This document shows positions 1 through 13,359 of a DNA stretch of 64,000 nucleotides, one piece after another (position 1 is the stretch's first letter; each line of letters opens with the position of its first letter). Origin of the DNA: Bubalus kerabau (taxonomy: Eukaryota; Chordata; Mammalia; Artiodactyla; Bovidae); contig NC_073642.1 of NCBI RefSeq assembly GCF_029407905.1, forward strand, positions 5,890,001-5,954,000. Reading direction: 5' to 3'. The notes beneath the pieces were generated by a model. It was not told where the DNA came from, made no database searches, and worked only from the letters and a program-made list of their open reading frames with translations. Both the position numbers and the translations under genes were made by a program.

Positions 1-640
1 ATTCAGTGCTCTGGGTGAGGGAAGAGAAAAGTGGGTGTCATTAGCAGCATCTCTCACACCAGGGAAAGCAGGCACTCACTTATGTGCTTTCAGTTTCTTC
101 TATGGGAGAAATCACAGCTGAAGAAAATCTCTTGGCTCAGAGCTGTACTGCCTTGGGGGAAGAGGTGATGTGGGTAAAATCTAATCTTGATTTATTTACT
201 CTAGTAGTGCAACTTTTTCACTAGACTCCTGGATTCCCACAAAGTCTCTCTCATCTGTAGGTGATTGTTTAAATCAGTGTTTTCAGGAGCTCCGTGACCA
301 CAGCTAAGAGGGGCAGGAGCTGATTCATGGGCCACTTCATGGCCCACAGCTGGGACCAAGTTCTGTATACCTATTAGCCAACATACAGTGAGTGTGATTC
401 CTCATGGGTCCCTAGGCATATGGTGTTGCTGACAGAACCAAAGTCAAACAGGACTGTAGCTGAATTCTAATACAATCAGAGTTGTTTCTAGGTCTGTAGC
501 TGTGACTGCAGTCAATGAGTCAGTCATCTGGGTATAAATCTGTTTTCTCAGTGGGTCTTTTATTCTTCAACAGCATCATTTTTTCACAGTCTCCTAGCTG
601 AATCCCACATCTCCCACAAAGGCACTTTTATCCATGGATA
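1..640. other. Upstream intron of GABRG3, unique sequence
   Basis: No coding exon, RNA gene or recognisable repeat is visible. It is taken as intron because the first exon seen (15676) starts with a split codon behind an acceptor. Confidence 0.5.
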
Positions 641-1672
641 AATGAAAGAGATTGGAACACCAGACCACCTGACCTGCCTCTTGAGAAACATATATGCATG
701 TCAGGAAGCAACAGTTAGAACTGGACAAGGAACAACAGACTGGTTCCAAATAGGAAAAGGAGTACATCAAGGCTCTACATTGTCACCCTGCTTATTTAAC
801 TTATATGCAGGGTACATCATGAGAAACGCTGGGCTGAATGAAGCACAAGCTGGAATCAAGATTGTCAGGAGAAAGATCAATAACCTCAGATATGCAGATG
901 ACACCACCCTTATGGCAGAAAGTGAAGAAGAACTAAAGAGCCTCTTGATGAAAGTGAAAGAGAAGAGTGAAAAAGTTGGCTTAAAGCTCAACATTCAGAA
1001 AACTAAGATCATGGCATCTGGTCCCATCGCTTCATGGCAAATAGATGGGGAAACAGTGGAAACAGTGGCTGACTTTATTTTGGGGGGTTCCAAAATCACT
1101 GCAGATGGTGACTGCAGCCATGAAATTAAAAGACGCTTACTCCTTGAAAGGAAAGTTATGACCAACCTAGACAGTGTATTAAAGAGCAGAAACATTACTT
1201 TGCCAAAAAAGGTCCATCTAGTCAAGGCTATGGTTTTTCCAGTGGTCATGTATGGATGTGAGAGTTGGACTGTGAAGAAAGCTGAGCGCCGAAGAATCGA
1301 TGCTTTTGAACTATGGTGTTGGAGAAGACTCTTGAGAGTCCCTTGGACTGCAAGATCCAACCAGTCCATTCTAGAGGAGATCAGTCCTGGTTGTTCACTG
1401 GAAGGACTGATGTTGAGGCTGAAGCTCCAATACTTTGGCCACCTCATGCAAAGAGCTGACTCATTTGAAAAGACACTGATGCTGGGAAAGATTGAGGGCA
1501 GGAGGAGAAGGGACAACAGAGGATGAGATGGTTGGATGACATCACTGACTCAGTGGACATGAGTTTGGGTAAACTCTGGAAGCTGGTGATAGATAGGGAG
1601 GCCTGGCGTGCTGCAGTCCATAGGGTTGCAACGAGTCAGACATGACTGAGTGACTGAACTGAACTGAACTGA
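641..1672 (+). mobile_element. BovB (RTE LINE) fragment, 3' half of ORF2 to 3' end
   Basis: An uninterrupted 294-codon frame (642-1526) covers the reverse transcriptase from just after motif A to the C-terminus. It keeps the catalytic box as YADDTT, the GVHQGSTLSPCLFNLY block upstream of it, and the C-terminal CESWTVKKAE and WCWRRLLRVPWTAR blocks. The N-terminal endonuclease and RT fingers are absent, so the copy is 5'-truncated and cannot mobilise itself. After the stop comes the BovB 3' UTR with its GCCTGGCGTGCTGCAGTCCA segment, ending in a short (ACTGA)n tail at about 1655-1672. The start is set by where similarity to the other copies here begins. No target-site duplication was resolved. 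Confidence 0.9.
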
Positions 1673-3012
1673 AGGGAGCAATATGTTTAAGGGACCTTTG
1701 GTTTGGCCACTGTGCTGATGTCATTCTCCTTTATTTTTCCATTTCTTTGTAACATATTACCAGCAATTTTGTTGCTTAAGACAAAATCAACATATTTCAA
1801 CAGTTTCTGTAAGGAGTATGGGTGTGGCTTATCTGAGTGCTTTGTCTAGGCTCTCATAAGGCTGTGATTGAGCCTGAGCTTAATTTTCATCTGCAATCTT
1901 GACTGGGGAAAAATTTACTTCTAAACTCATTAGGCTGTTGGAAGAATTCATTGTTTATAACTGTAGAGCTGATGGCAGCTCACTTCTTCAAGACCAGAAG
2001 AATTTTTCATCATGAAAGATTCAATTCTTTTAAGGATTTTCTTCTGATTAAGTCAGGCCCACCCACAATAATCTTTCTTTGGATCAAACTTGAAATTAAC
2101 AGATCTACAAAGTCCATGCTAAAACCAAATCACATGTTCTGCCCAGGTTCTCAAGAGGAGAGAGTCATACAAATGTGTGACTAATTGGAAGTCATTTTAG
2201 GGTATGTCTGCCAGGTATGTCTTTGGTGTCTGAGGAGACATAAAGAAATGAAGATATCCATGACATTGAGTAAATAATGATTTATAATAGTATTCTCTGG
2301 GAACAGTGAAAATTATGGAAAATATAGCTAGTGTTTAATCTTCAGGGAACATTTTGTATGTTGCTAATCTTTATATCTCATGGAACACAGTACTAGCTTA
2401 ACAAATTTTTATTGTATAAGTAGTATCAACAAGCTGTTCTATGCTGTTGTCCTAAAAAGTAATAATTCACCTGCCCTCCGAAAAAGTCTTCAGTATAACT
2501 TTTCCTTACCTTGGCTCAGAAAAAAAGTCACAAAAATGAGCAATTAGCAAAAGGTAAATTCTTCTTACAATTCCACTGACCCAAGATGACTTGTCTATCT
2601 TGATAAATCAGAGAAACTTCTCACTTCCTCTCCAACTTTTTCCATTCCATCTTCCCCTGGGAAATGGGCATCAGGCACATTTCATGGCAGACTCTGATGA
2701 CCTCTAAGGATTCTAGAATCATGAACCCTGTTATCTGTCATAAAAGTTAATTGGAAACTCAAGTATCTGATTTAGAAAGAACTAATCACAATAAAACAAA
2801 AATCTCTGCAATTTAGTTCATGAATTGCATTAGGAAGGCTGCACAATTATCAGAGTAAACACCTCAGAGAAGGAATTAAGGCCTCTAAAAAAGCATGTAC
2901 TTGGAGAGGAGACTTCATACTCAAGTTGGAGCTTGCCAGGTCCCTGAGTATGTGTCTGTGTGTTCATAACGTGCATGTGTGCAGGTATGTGTACACTTGC
3001 ACGGGGGAAGCA
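1673..3012. other. Intron, unique sequence
   Basis: No gene or clear repeat. A short TG-rich stretch lies at 2946-2996. Several short open frames here have no family resemblance and look accidental. Confidence 0.5.
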
Positions 3013-3141
3013 CATAGAAGAAACATTTCTTTTTCAGTCACCAGTCCTAGAACTAATGAAAAATATAACTAGGAATGCACCTGGCCTTTTCTGAGAAACT
3101 GCATGTGTGGTGTTCAATCACTCAGTCGTGTCCGACTCTTT
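3013..3141. repeat. Local 129-bp duplication, copy 1
   Basis: The segment aligns without gaps to 4352-4480, with about eight mismatches by eye. It spans unique intron sequence, the left target-site duplication of the Bov-tA at 3101-3322 and the first 41 bases of that SINE. Confidence 0.85.
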
Positions 3142-3322
3142 GAAACCCTATGGACTTAGCCCACTATGCTCCTCTGCCCATGGGATTCTCCAGGCGAGAA
3201 TACTGGAGTGGGTTGCCATTTTCTTCTCCAGGGGATCTTCCCAACCTAGGGATTGAACTCATGTCTCCTGTGTCTCTTGCATTGGCAGGTGAATTCATTA
3301 CCACTGAGCTACCTGGGAATCC
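3101..3322 (-). mobile_element. Bov-tA SINE (minus)
   Basis: Read on the minus strand it starts with the tRNA-derived head (complement of ACCTGGGAATCCC), continues through GAAGATCCCCTGGAGAAG and CACTCCAGTATTCTCGCC, and ends with the GACACGACTGAGTGATTGAA tail. It is flanked by perfect 10-bp duplications CTGAGAAACT at 3091-3100 and 3323-3332, which define the boundaries. Confidence 0.9.
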
Positions 3323-3332
3323 CTGAGAAACT

Positions 3333-4351
3333 TTATTGGCACATGTTTTCAGAAATAAGGAAATGGTTTTGCCTTCTATGAAGATATGTTTTAACTTAAG
3401 CCTAGACGAGTAAATTATGCACAGAAACGTGGTATTTCTGAAAATGAGAACCTTATGCCCTTTTCCTTCCATTTGGGATGACTGGCACATTGGCTTTGTA
3501 TTGGTCTTCCTGTCCAAGACAGTGTAGCTGGAACCCACAATTCCTCCTGCTACTGCTTCTCCAGATATTTGTTCCCCATGGAAGCTAGAAACAGAGAACC
3601 AGGGGTTCTCTGGAACCACTTTTTAGGTTGTGTCCCAGAACCTCACCAAAAGCTAACTGAGTTATAAAACCAAGCCCCAGAATGTGGCCCTGACAACCCC
3701 TTCTCACTTTCACATCTGACAGTGGGACGTTCAGGCAAACCCATGAGTTAGGCAAACGGGTATTCTGAACACAGGATATGCGGAACCTGTTCACCTCAGG
3801 TTGGTGCAAAGCAGATGAATTTGTTAAAATGAATCTGCTCTGGAGTTGTCCCTCTGTTTTTCTCACTGAGGAACTTACAATGGTGGTTGAAGAAATTATT
3901 CAACTTGTGGAATATTCCACTGTGATTGTGTTCATAACTGGTAGGGTGTTTTATTATGTTTTGCTTATCTATTTTCTGCTCAGTTTTTATTGAAATTTTA
4001 TGTAAATATTAATAGATCTTTAAATGTCACACATAAATAATAATATTTCTCCAGGAAATGATATAACTTGACCTTCATATTACTTAGAAAAATATGTTTG
4101 TGTTTTTTATTGTTTCAGATTAATCATTCTCCTTCCTTTGTACTGAAATACTAATTTGCTAAAAATTTTTAATGTTTCTTGGGAAATAATTTCCAAATTG
4201 ATGTTTCTATTGGCCATCCTAAGTATTGCTACAACAGAACACAATATTTTGCAAAAAATATTCTAATTTGTTGAAAGGCATAATTTTACATGGGCTTCAT
4301 ATAGTCTGCTTGTGAATATTTTAAGTAAAAATGGGACTTTGGGACTTTTTT
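3333..4351. other. Intron, unique sequence
   Basis: No gene or recognised repeat. AT-rich from about 3940. Confidence 0.5.
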
Positions 4352-4480
4352 CATAGAAGAAACATTTCTTTTTCAGTCACCAGTCCTAGAACTAATGACA
4401 AATATAACTAGGAATGGTCCTGGCCTTATCTGAGAAACTGCACATGTGGTGTTCAATTGCTCAGTCGTGTCCGACTCTTT
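4352..4480. repeat. Local 129-bp duplication, copy 2
   Basis: Second copy of 3013-3141, in direct orientation 1339 bp downstream. It carries the CTGAGAAACT sequence and a truncated SINE tail, then stops abruptly at unrelated AT-rich sequence, so it is not an independent SINE insertion. Confidence 0.85.
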
Positions 4481-5389
4481 ACAACAATGAAAAAAAATTT
4501 TTTAAACAAGTACCAGCTGATTGCTTACCAAGTAACATTGATAAACAAGGCATATATTCTAAAACTCAACTCGTTTATTGGTTTTGAGTCTAATATTTTA
4601 TTAGAATTATAGAAATAAATTAATCACAGTTTTAGAAACAATTAGTGCTTCCTGGTGGACTAAATGATTTCTAAGCTGAGCTTCAAAGTTGAGTGTGAAC
4701 TATTTGGATGCAGGTGAAAGGAAGACATCCTACACAGAAAAGAAAGTATGCAGCAACCATTGGGGAATGATCTTGGCACATATGAGGACCTGGGGAAGTG
4801 CAAAGAATACAGGGGCAAGGGGGCATTTCATTCAGAATGATGCAGTCTGTTGGAGAGGGGGAAATTCCCCCCACCCTCCACCCCTCTTGAGTTCTTATGG
4901 CTTGACTAATATTAATGATAAAAGCGACATGATACAGATTAACAAGAGAAAAAGAAAATTGGATTCATACCCAAGGAGGTCTCATAGAAATGGGACCTAA
5001 GAAGTGCCCAGAAATGTAGCTTTTTAGACCAAAAAAACAAAATATCTGTGAGGAATCAATAGGATAAAGAACTTGGGTTTTGAGTGCTTAATTAGTGAGA
5101 AATCTAAACAGAGCTTTTGTTTGGGGTAGTAAATTAAAGAAGGGAAAAAGGTTTGTTTATATAGGCTTCCTAGCAATAAGGATGACCTACCTCTAGACGC
5201 GGGGAGTACACCTTTCACGTGAGAGATTGTTTTCCTACTTCTGGAGACAAATAGGAGGGTCAGAGTATATATCTCTTGCATTGGTCATTTCTTAAGTAAC
5301 TTTAATTCAAAATAATCACTATGCCATTGAGGCATATTTTGGGGTAGCTTACCCTGGGCCCCAGAAAGACCATAATGAAGTATTTTTCC
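4481..5389. other. Intron, unique sequence
   Basis: No gene or repeat recognised. The two overlapping open frames around 4683-5000 lie on opposite strands and have no family features. Confidence 0.5.
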
Positions 5390-5799
5390 CTTTTTTAAAA
5401 TATTCTTTATTTATTTTTTTGAATCAAAGGATAATTGCTTAACATAATTTTGTTGTTTTATACCAAATATCAACATAAATCATTTATAGGTATACACATG
5501 TCCCCTCCTTCTTAAACATCCCCCCCCAACTCCCTCCCATCCCACCACTCTAGGTTGTTACAGAGCCCCTTTTTGAGTTCTCTGAGTCATACAGCAAATT
5601 TCCATTGGCTATCTATTTTACTTATGGTAATGTAAGTTTCTATGTTACTCTCTCCATTCATTTACCCTCTCCTTCTTCCCCCTGCCCGCATGCCCATAAG
5701 TCTGTTCTCTACGTCTGATTCTCCATTGCTGCCCTGCATATAAATGCATTGGTACAATCTTTCTAGTTTCCAAATATGTGTGTTAATACATGATATTTA

Positions 5800-8700
5800 T
5801 CTTTCTCTTTCTGACTTACTTCACTCTGTATAATAGGCTATCCATTCACCCACCTCATTAGAATGTAGACTCAAATGCATCCCTTTTTATGGCTGAGTAA
5901 TATTTCATTGTATATATGTACCACAGCTTCTTTATCCATTCATCTGCCAATGGACATCTAGGCGGCTTCCATGTTCTAGCTATTGTAAATTGTGCTGCAA
6001 TGAACATTGGGGGACATGTATCTTTTTCAATTTATATTTCCTCAGGTATATGCCTAGTAGTAGGATTGCTGGGTCATATGGTGGTTTTATTCCTAGTTTT
6101 TTAAGGAATCTCCATACTGTCTTCAATAGTGTCTGTATCAGTTTACATTCTAACCAACACTCCAAGAGGGTTCACTTTTCCCACACCCTCTCCAGCATTT
6201 ATTGTTTGTAGACTTTTTGATATTGGTCATTCTGTTTGGTGTGGAGTGATATCTCACTGTAATTTTGATTTGTATTTTTCTGATAATGAACTATGTTGAG
6301 CATCTTTTCATGTGTTTGTTAGCCATTTGTATGTCTTATTTGGAGAAGTGTCTGTTTAGTTCTTTGGCCCACTTACTGATTGAGTTGTTTATTTTACCGA
6401 TATTGAGCTACACGAGCTGCTTCTATATTTTGGAGATTAATTCTTTGTTAGTTGTTTCATTTGCTATTATATCCTCCCATTCTGAAGGCTGCCTCTTCAC
6501 CTTGCTTATAGTTTCCTTCATTGTCCAAAAGCTTTTAAGTTTAATTAGGATCCATTTGTTTATTTTCATTTTTATTTCCATTTCTCTGGGAGGTGGGTCA
6601 TAGAGGACCTGGCTGTGATTTACCTCAGAGAATGTTCCACCTATGTTTTCCTCTAGAGTTTTATAGTTTTTGGTCTTATATTTAGGTCTGTAATCTATTC
6701 TGAGTTTATCTTCATATATGGTGTTAGGAACTGTTCTAGTTTCATTCTTTTGCATGTAGCTGTCCAGTTTTACCAGCACCACATATTGAAGAGGCTATCT
6801 TTGCCCCATTGTATATTCTTGATTCCTTTGTGAAAAATAAGGTACCCATAGGTGCATGGGTTTATTTTGGGGATTTTTATCTTGTTCCATTAGTCTATAT
6901 TTCTGTTTTTGTGCCAGTACCATTCTGTCTTGATGACTGTAGCTTTGTAGTATAATCTGAAGTCAGGAAGCTTGATTCCTCCAGCTCCATTCTTCTTTCC
7001 CAAGACTGCTTTGGTTATTCAGGGTCTTTTGTGTTTCTATATGAATTGAGAAATTTTTTGTTCTAGTTCTGTGAAAAATACCATTGGTAATTTGATAGGG
7101 ATTGCATTGAATCTGCAGATTGCATTTGGTAGTACAGTCATTTTCACATTTTATAGTCATTTTCACATATTGATCCTTCCTGCATAGGAACATGAAATAT
7201 CTCTCCATCTGTTTATGTCATCTTTTATTTCTTTCATCAGTGTCTTATAATTTTCTACATACCGTTCTTTTGTCTCCTTATGTAGGTTTGTCCCTAGGTA
7301 TTTTATTCTTTTGGTTGCAATGGTGAATGGGATTGATTCCTTAATTTCTCTTTCTGATTTTTCATTGTTAGTATATGGGAATTGTTACTATATGATTTCT
7401 GTGTATTGATTTTGTATTCTGTGACTGCTAAATTCACTGATTAGTTCTAGTAATTTTCTGATAGTATCTTTAGGGTTTTCTATGTAGAGTATCATGTCAT
7501 CTGCAAACAGTGACTACTTTCCTTCTTTTCTGGTCTGGATTCCTTTTATTTCTTTTTCTTCTCTGATTGCTGTAGCTAGGACTTCCAAAACTATGTTGAA
7601 TAATAGTGGTGGGAGTGGACACCCATGTCTTCTTCCCCAGCAGGATAAACTGTAGATTTATCATATATGGCCTTTACTATTTTGAGGTAGGTTCCTTCTA
7701 GGCCCCTTTTTTTTCTCTTAAATTTTAATCATAAGTATGTGCTGAATTTTGTCAAAGGCTTTTTCTGCATCTATTGAGATTGCAATATGGTTTTCATCTT
7801 TCAATTTGTTAATATGGTGTATCACACTGATTGATTTGCATATATTGAAGAATCTTTGCATCCATGGAATAAACAAAATTTGATCATGGTGTATGAGCTT
7901 TTCAATGTTTGTTGAATTCTGTTTGCTTGAATTTTGTTGAGGATTTTTGCATCTATGTTCATCAGTGATATTGGCCTGTAATTTTCATTTATTCTGTTCT
8001 CTTTGCCTGGTTTTGGTATCAGGGTGATCGTGGCCTCTTAGAATGAGTCTGGAAGTGTTCCTTCCTCTGCAATTTTTTGAAAGAGTTTTAGAAGGATAGA
8101 CATTAGGTTTTCTCTAAATGTTTGAGAGAATTCACCTGTGAAGCCATCTGGCCCTGGGCTTTTGTTTTGGGGGAGAATTTTGATCACAGTTTCGATTTCA
8201 GTGCTTGTAATTGGGTTGTTCATAATTTCTATTTCTTCCTGGTTCATTCTTAGAAAATTGAACTTTTCTAGGAATCTGCCCATTTCTTTCAGGTTGTCCA
8301 TTTTATTTCCATGTAGTTGCTTATAATAGTTTTTTATATTTCTGCATTGTCTGTTGTAACCTCTCCTTTTTCATTCCTAATTTTGTTGATTTGGTTCTTC
8401 TCTCTTTTTTTTTTAATGAGTCTGGCTAAAGGTTTGTCAATTTTGTTTATCTTCTCAAAGAACCAGCTTTTAGTTTTATTAATCTTTACTATTGTTTCCT
8501 TCATTTCATTTTCATTTATTTCTGTTCTGATCCTTATGATATCTTTCCTTCTACTAACTTCAGGGTTTTTTTTGTTGTTCTTCTTCTTCTTTTTCCAGTT
8601 GTTTTAGTGTAAAGTTAGATTTTCTATTCAATGATTTTCTTGTTTCTTTAGGTAAGATTGTATTGCTATAAACTTCCCTCTTAGAACAGCTTTTGCTATA

Positions 8701-9595
8701 TCCCATAGGTTTTGAATTGTTTTATTTTCATTGTCATTTGTTTCTAGGAATTTTTTTTAATTTCCCTTTTGATCTCTTCAGTAACCTGCTATTATTTAGA
8801 AACGTATTGTTTATCTCTATGTGTCTGTGTTTTTTATAGTTATTTTCTTGTAATTGATATCTAGTTTTGTGGTCAGAAAAGATGCTTGATATGATTTCAA
8901 TTTTCTTAAATTTACTGGGGTTTTATTTGTGACCCAAGATGTGGTCTATCCTGGAGAATGTTCCATGTGCATTTGAAAAGAAAGTGCATTCTTCTGCATT
9001 GGAATGGAATGCCCTGAAGACATCAATGAGATCCATCTGGTCTAAGATGTCATTTAAGATTGTGTTTCCTTTTTAATTTTCTTTTTGATAATCTGACCAT
9101 TGGTGTAAGAGGAATGTTAAAGTCTCCTACTATTATTGTGTTACTGTCAATTTCTCCTTTTTTGTCTGTTAGTGTTTGTCTTTTGTGTTGAGGTGCTCCT
9201 ATGTTGGGTGTTTATCTTCTCAAAGAACCAAATTTTAGTTTTATTAATAGATATTACAACATCTATTTCTATGTCTTCCTCTTGGATTGATCCCTTGATC
9301 ATTATGTAGTATCCTTCCTTATCTCTTGTAATACATTTTATTTTAAGATCTATTTTTTATGATATGAGGATTGCTACTCCAGCATTCTTTTGATTTCCAT
9401 TTGAGTGGAATATATTTTTCCATCCTCTCATTTGCAGTATATATGTGTCTTTAGGTTTGAAGTGGGTTTCTTATAGACAGTATACATGTGGGTTTTGTTT
9501 TTGTATCCATTCAACCAGTCTGTGTCTTTTGGATGGAGAATTTAATCCATTTACATTTAAAGTAATTATTGATACATATGTTCCTATTGTCATTT
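5800..9595 (-). pseudogene. L1 ORF2 pseudogene (endonuclease / reverse transcriptase)
   Basis: Fragments of L1 ORF2 appear in order on the minus strand. The N-terminal endonuclease start (TLNVNGLNSPSKRHRLVEW) is at about 9490-9575. The fingers block (ILPQNKSPGPDGFTGEF) is at about 8140-8190, and the catalytic LFADD is at about 7496-7512. The C-terminal block (ECKLIQTLLKTVWRFLKKL) is at about 6095-6155. The catalytic aspartates survive, but many stops and frameshifts break the frame, so no working protein is made. The ORF2 ends are approximate. An internal 38-bp repeat (8445-8482 and 9210-9247) replaces normal ORF2 sequence at the second site. Confidence 0.8.
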
Positions 9596-11392
9596 TCTTA
9601 ATTGTTTGGGGTTTATTTTTGTAGATCTTTTTCTTCCCTTGTATTTTGCTGACCATATAAGTCCCTTTAACATTTGTTGTAAAGCTGATTTTGTGGTACT
9701 AAATTCTCTTAACTTTTGCTTGTCTGTAAAGCTTTTGATTTCTCCATCAATTTTGAATGAGATTTTTACCAGGTAAAATAATCTTGGTTACAGATTTTTT
9801 TCCCATTCAGTACTGACACTCCCTTCTGGCCTGAAGAGTTTCTGCCAACAGATCAGCTGTTGAATGTATGGGGTTTCCTATGTATGTTACTTGTTGTTTT
9901 TCTCTTGCTGCTTTTAGTATTCTTTCTTTGTGTTTAATCTTTGTTAGTTTGATTAGTATGTGTCTTAGTGTGTTTCTCCTTGGGTTTATCCTGTATGGAA
10001 TACTTTATGCTCCTTGGACTTGATTGACTATTTCCTTTCCAAACTTGGGGAAATTTTCAACTATAATCTCTTCAAAAATTTTCTCATACCCTTTCTTTTT
10101 CTCTTCTTCTACTGGGACCCTTATAATTTGACTGTTGATGCAATTAATATTGTCCTTGAGGTCTCTGAGACTATCCTCTCTGAGACTAACTGAGGATAGT
10201 CTTCATTTTTTTTACTTTATTCTGCTCTTCAGCAGTTATTTCTACCATTCTATCATCCAGCTCACTTCTGCCTCAGGTATTCTGCTAGTGATTCCTTCAA
10301 GAGTATTTTTAATTTCAGTAATTGTGCTGTTTGTCTCTGTATGTTTATTCTTTTATTTTAATAGGTCTTTGTTAATTGATACTTGCATTTTCTCCATTTT
10401 ATTTTTTTAGGTTTTGGATCATCTTTACTATCATTATTCAGAATTCTTTTTCAGGTAGTCTGCATATTTCCTCTTTATTTATTTGGACTTATATGTTTCT
10501 AGATTGTTCCTTCATTTGCACATTATTTCTCTTTTTAATTATTCATTTATTTATTTATTTTTAATTTATTTTGTTTGAGGCCTCCTTTTCCCAGGCTTTG
10601 ATGTTGAATTCTTTCTTCCTTTTGGTTTCTGCCCCCATCAGGTTGGTCCAGTGGTTTGTGTAAGTTTCAGGTAGGCTTTGACTTGTGCTTGTGTTCCTGT
10701 TGGAGGAGGTGAGTTTTTTCCCCTCTGATGGGCATGGCTGAGTGAGGTGGTAATCCTGTCTGCTGATGATTGAGTTTGTATTTTTGTCTTGTTTGTTGTT
10801 TGACTGAGGCATCCTGCACAGGGTGCTACTGGCAGTTGGGTGGTGCCAGGTCTCTCACACAAATTGTCACCTTTGTCAGTGTTCTCAATATTTGATATTC
10901 CCTAGGGTTAGGAGTTCTCTGGTAATCTAGGGACTTGGAGTCAGTGCACCCACTCCAAAGTCTTAGGGCCTGGGCTCTGGCCAGGAACAGAGATTCCACA
11001 GGTGGTTTGTTATGGCATTAAATGGTATTAAAACAAACACACAAAAGTGAGAAACAAAAGGTGCATCCCAGATAAATGGCAATTACAAAATCAGGTAGAT
11101 AATAACTAAAATAATGGAATATACACACATATATGTACACCCATATGCAAAACCAAAAGTCCAAAAAAGATAAATAAATAAAGTATAATAGATTTACCTT
11201 GCAAACAAAGGAAATTAAAAATGATATCCACCAATTAAAGAATAAAACTATAGGTACAAAATTGATAACAAATACCAAAAAGCTAAAATTATAAATCTAG
11301 AGTAGAGTTTGGAATTTCAAAAATACAATGTTAAAGAAAAGAAGAAAAAAAAAAAGGTCTAAAAAATTATAAAAAATATATATATGAAGTTT

Positions 11393-12050
11393 TGCTGGGC
11401 ATACACACTGAGGAAACCAGAAGGGAAAGAGACACGTGTACCCCAATGTTCATTGCAGCACTGTTTATAATAGCCAGGACATGGAAGCAACCTAGATGCC
11501 CATCAGCAGATGAATGGATAAGAAAGCTGTGATACATATACACAATGGAGTATTACTCAGCCATTAAAAAGAATACATTTGAATCAGTTCTAATGAGGTG
11601 GATGAAACTGGAGCCTATTATACAGAGTGAAGTAAGCCAGAAAGAAAAACACCAATACAGTATACTAACGCATATATATGGAATTTAGAAAGATGGTAAC
11701 AATAGCCCTGTGTATGAGGCAGCAAAAGAGACACTGATGTATAAATCAGTCTTGTGGACTCTGTGGGAGAGGGAGAGGGTGGGGAGATCTGGGAGAATGG
11801 CATTGAAACATGTATAATATCATGTATGAAACGAGTCGCCAGTCCAGGTTCGATGCACGATACTGGATGCTTAGGGCTGGTACACTGGGACGACCCAGAG
11901 GGATGGTATGGGGAGGGAGGAGGGAGGAGGGTTCAGGATGGGGAGCACAGGTATACCTGTGGCGGATTCATTTCGATGTCTGGCAAAACTAATACAATAT
12001 TGTAAAGTTTAAAAATAAAATAAAATTTTAAAAAAAGAAAAGAAACTAGC
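11393..12050 (+). mobile_element. L1 3' end inserted in the opposite strand of the older L1
   Basis: Sense L1 sequence from the end of ORF2 (antisense of the block seen at 5900-6000; GGAGTATTACTCAGCCATTA at 11549-11568) through the 3' UTR, with AATAAAAT and an A-rich end near 12050. A second, shorter L1 3' terminus (CAACTATACTCCAGTAAAAA) follows at about 12053-12100. Confidence 0.8.
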
Positions 12051-12436
12051 ACAACATTGTAAAGCAACTATACTCCAGTAAAAATAAAATAAAAAAAAGA
12101 ATAAAACTAACTAAAGTGAAAACTGGAAAACAGAACTAAAGCAAGGTGCCAACTGGGGAATAAAACAACAAAAATAAAATAAACTGACAAATATGGTGAG
12201 AAAAAGAAACAAAGAAAATAAATGCAAAGTTGAGCAGAAGTAAATAAAGAAGATTTATATACAGTAAAGATTAACTACAATGGGAAAAGAACAGTAGGAA
12301 AAGCAAACAAAGGAATAAATGTAGAAAAAAGTAACAATAAATTTTTAAATTTTTTAAAAAGAGAGAACAAAAAGTAAAAAAAAAAAAAAAAAAGGAAAAC
12401 CCCACAGAACTGCAAAAGGCCAATGCAGAGGCAGTA

Positions 12437-12686
12437 CGCTGCTGCTGCTAAGTTGCTTCAGCTGTGTCTGACTCTGTGCGACCCCATAGACGGCAGCCAA
12501 CTAGGTTCCTCTGTCCTTGGGATTCTCCAAGCAAGAATACTGGAGTGGGTTGCCATTTACTTCTCCAAGGCATGAAAGTGAAAAGTGAAAGTAAAGTCGC
12601 TCAGTCGTGCCCAACTCTTAGCAACCCCATGGACTGCAGCCTACCAGACTCCTCCATCCATGGGATTCTCCAGGCAAGAGTACTGG
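12437..12686 (-). mobile_element. Bov-A2 SINE (minus)
   Basis: A dimer of two BovB-derived monomers joined by the antisense linker ATGAAAGTGAAAAGTGAAAG, beginning with (GCT)n, the complement of its (AGC)n tail. Flanked by 10-bp duplications AGAGGCAGTA at 12427-12436 and 12687-12696. Confidence 0.9.
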
Positions 12687-13359
12687 AGAGGCAGTATATA
12701 ACAGAAATAAAAAGTGTGGTTTTTAAAAATTCTCTAAAGTTTAAATAGATTTAATAGTACTAGTAAAAACCATCAACTACAACAACAGAGTGATAGAGAG
12801 GTGGGGGAAACATCCAGAAGCAACTACAGAACAAGTCAAAATATAAGAAATGTTTTTCTTGAGTCTCTGCTGTCAGCATCCATTCCCTTGCTGGGAGTCA
12901 CAGTACACCTCACCTCCCTAGGATGCCCTTCAACACTGGGCTGGTGTCTGGACCAGCTGTGGGATCTGCTCAGACTCTAATCTGGTACTATTCCTGTGTG
13001 TTCTTGCCTTCAATGTCCACAGGTGTCAGAACTAGTGCATTTTCTTTTGTGAGAACTCGCGTTGTCCTTTTACATATTCCATAAACACAGTCTTCCTAGT
13101 TGATTGTGTGGATTTAATCTAGTTTGTACAGTGGGTGGGAAGGTTTTGGGTCTTCTTCCTTAGCCACACTGCCCCTGGGTTTCAACTGTAGCTTTATCTC
13201 TACCTCTGGACGTGGGTCATCCAGAAGGGTTTGCTCTTGAGGCTTTGTTCTGTGCCAGTGAGGGCCGGCTGTGGAGGTGGCACAGCTGCTTAGGTCACAG
13301 GGTCCCTGGCAGCACCAGGTACTCAAGGGAGCTGGCAGCAGGAAATATGCTCTAGAAGG

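Noticed and set aside
642..1526. Long open frame as a host gene
   Set aside because: It is BovB reverse transcriptase with a truncated N-terminus. Equivalent frames at 46808-47767, 27894-28622, 54910-55422 and 56627-57310 are also BovB.
10168..10202. 11-bp inverted repeat (AGACTATCCTC / GAGGATAGTCT) as a regulatory hairpin
   Set aside because: It lies in degraded L1 ORF1 sequence. A small local duplication or inversion is the simpler explanation.
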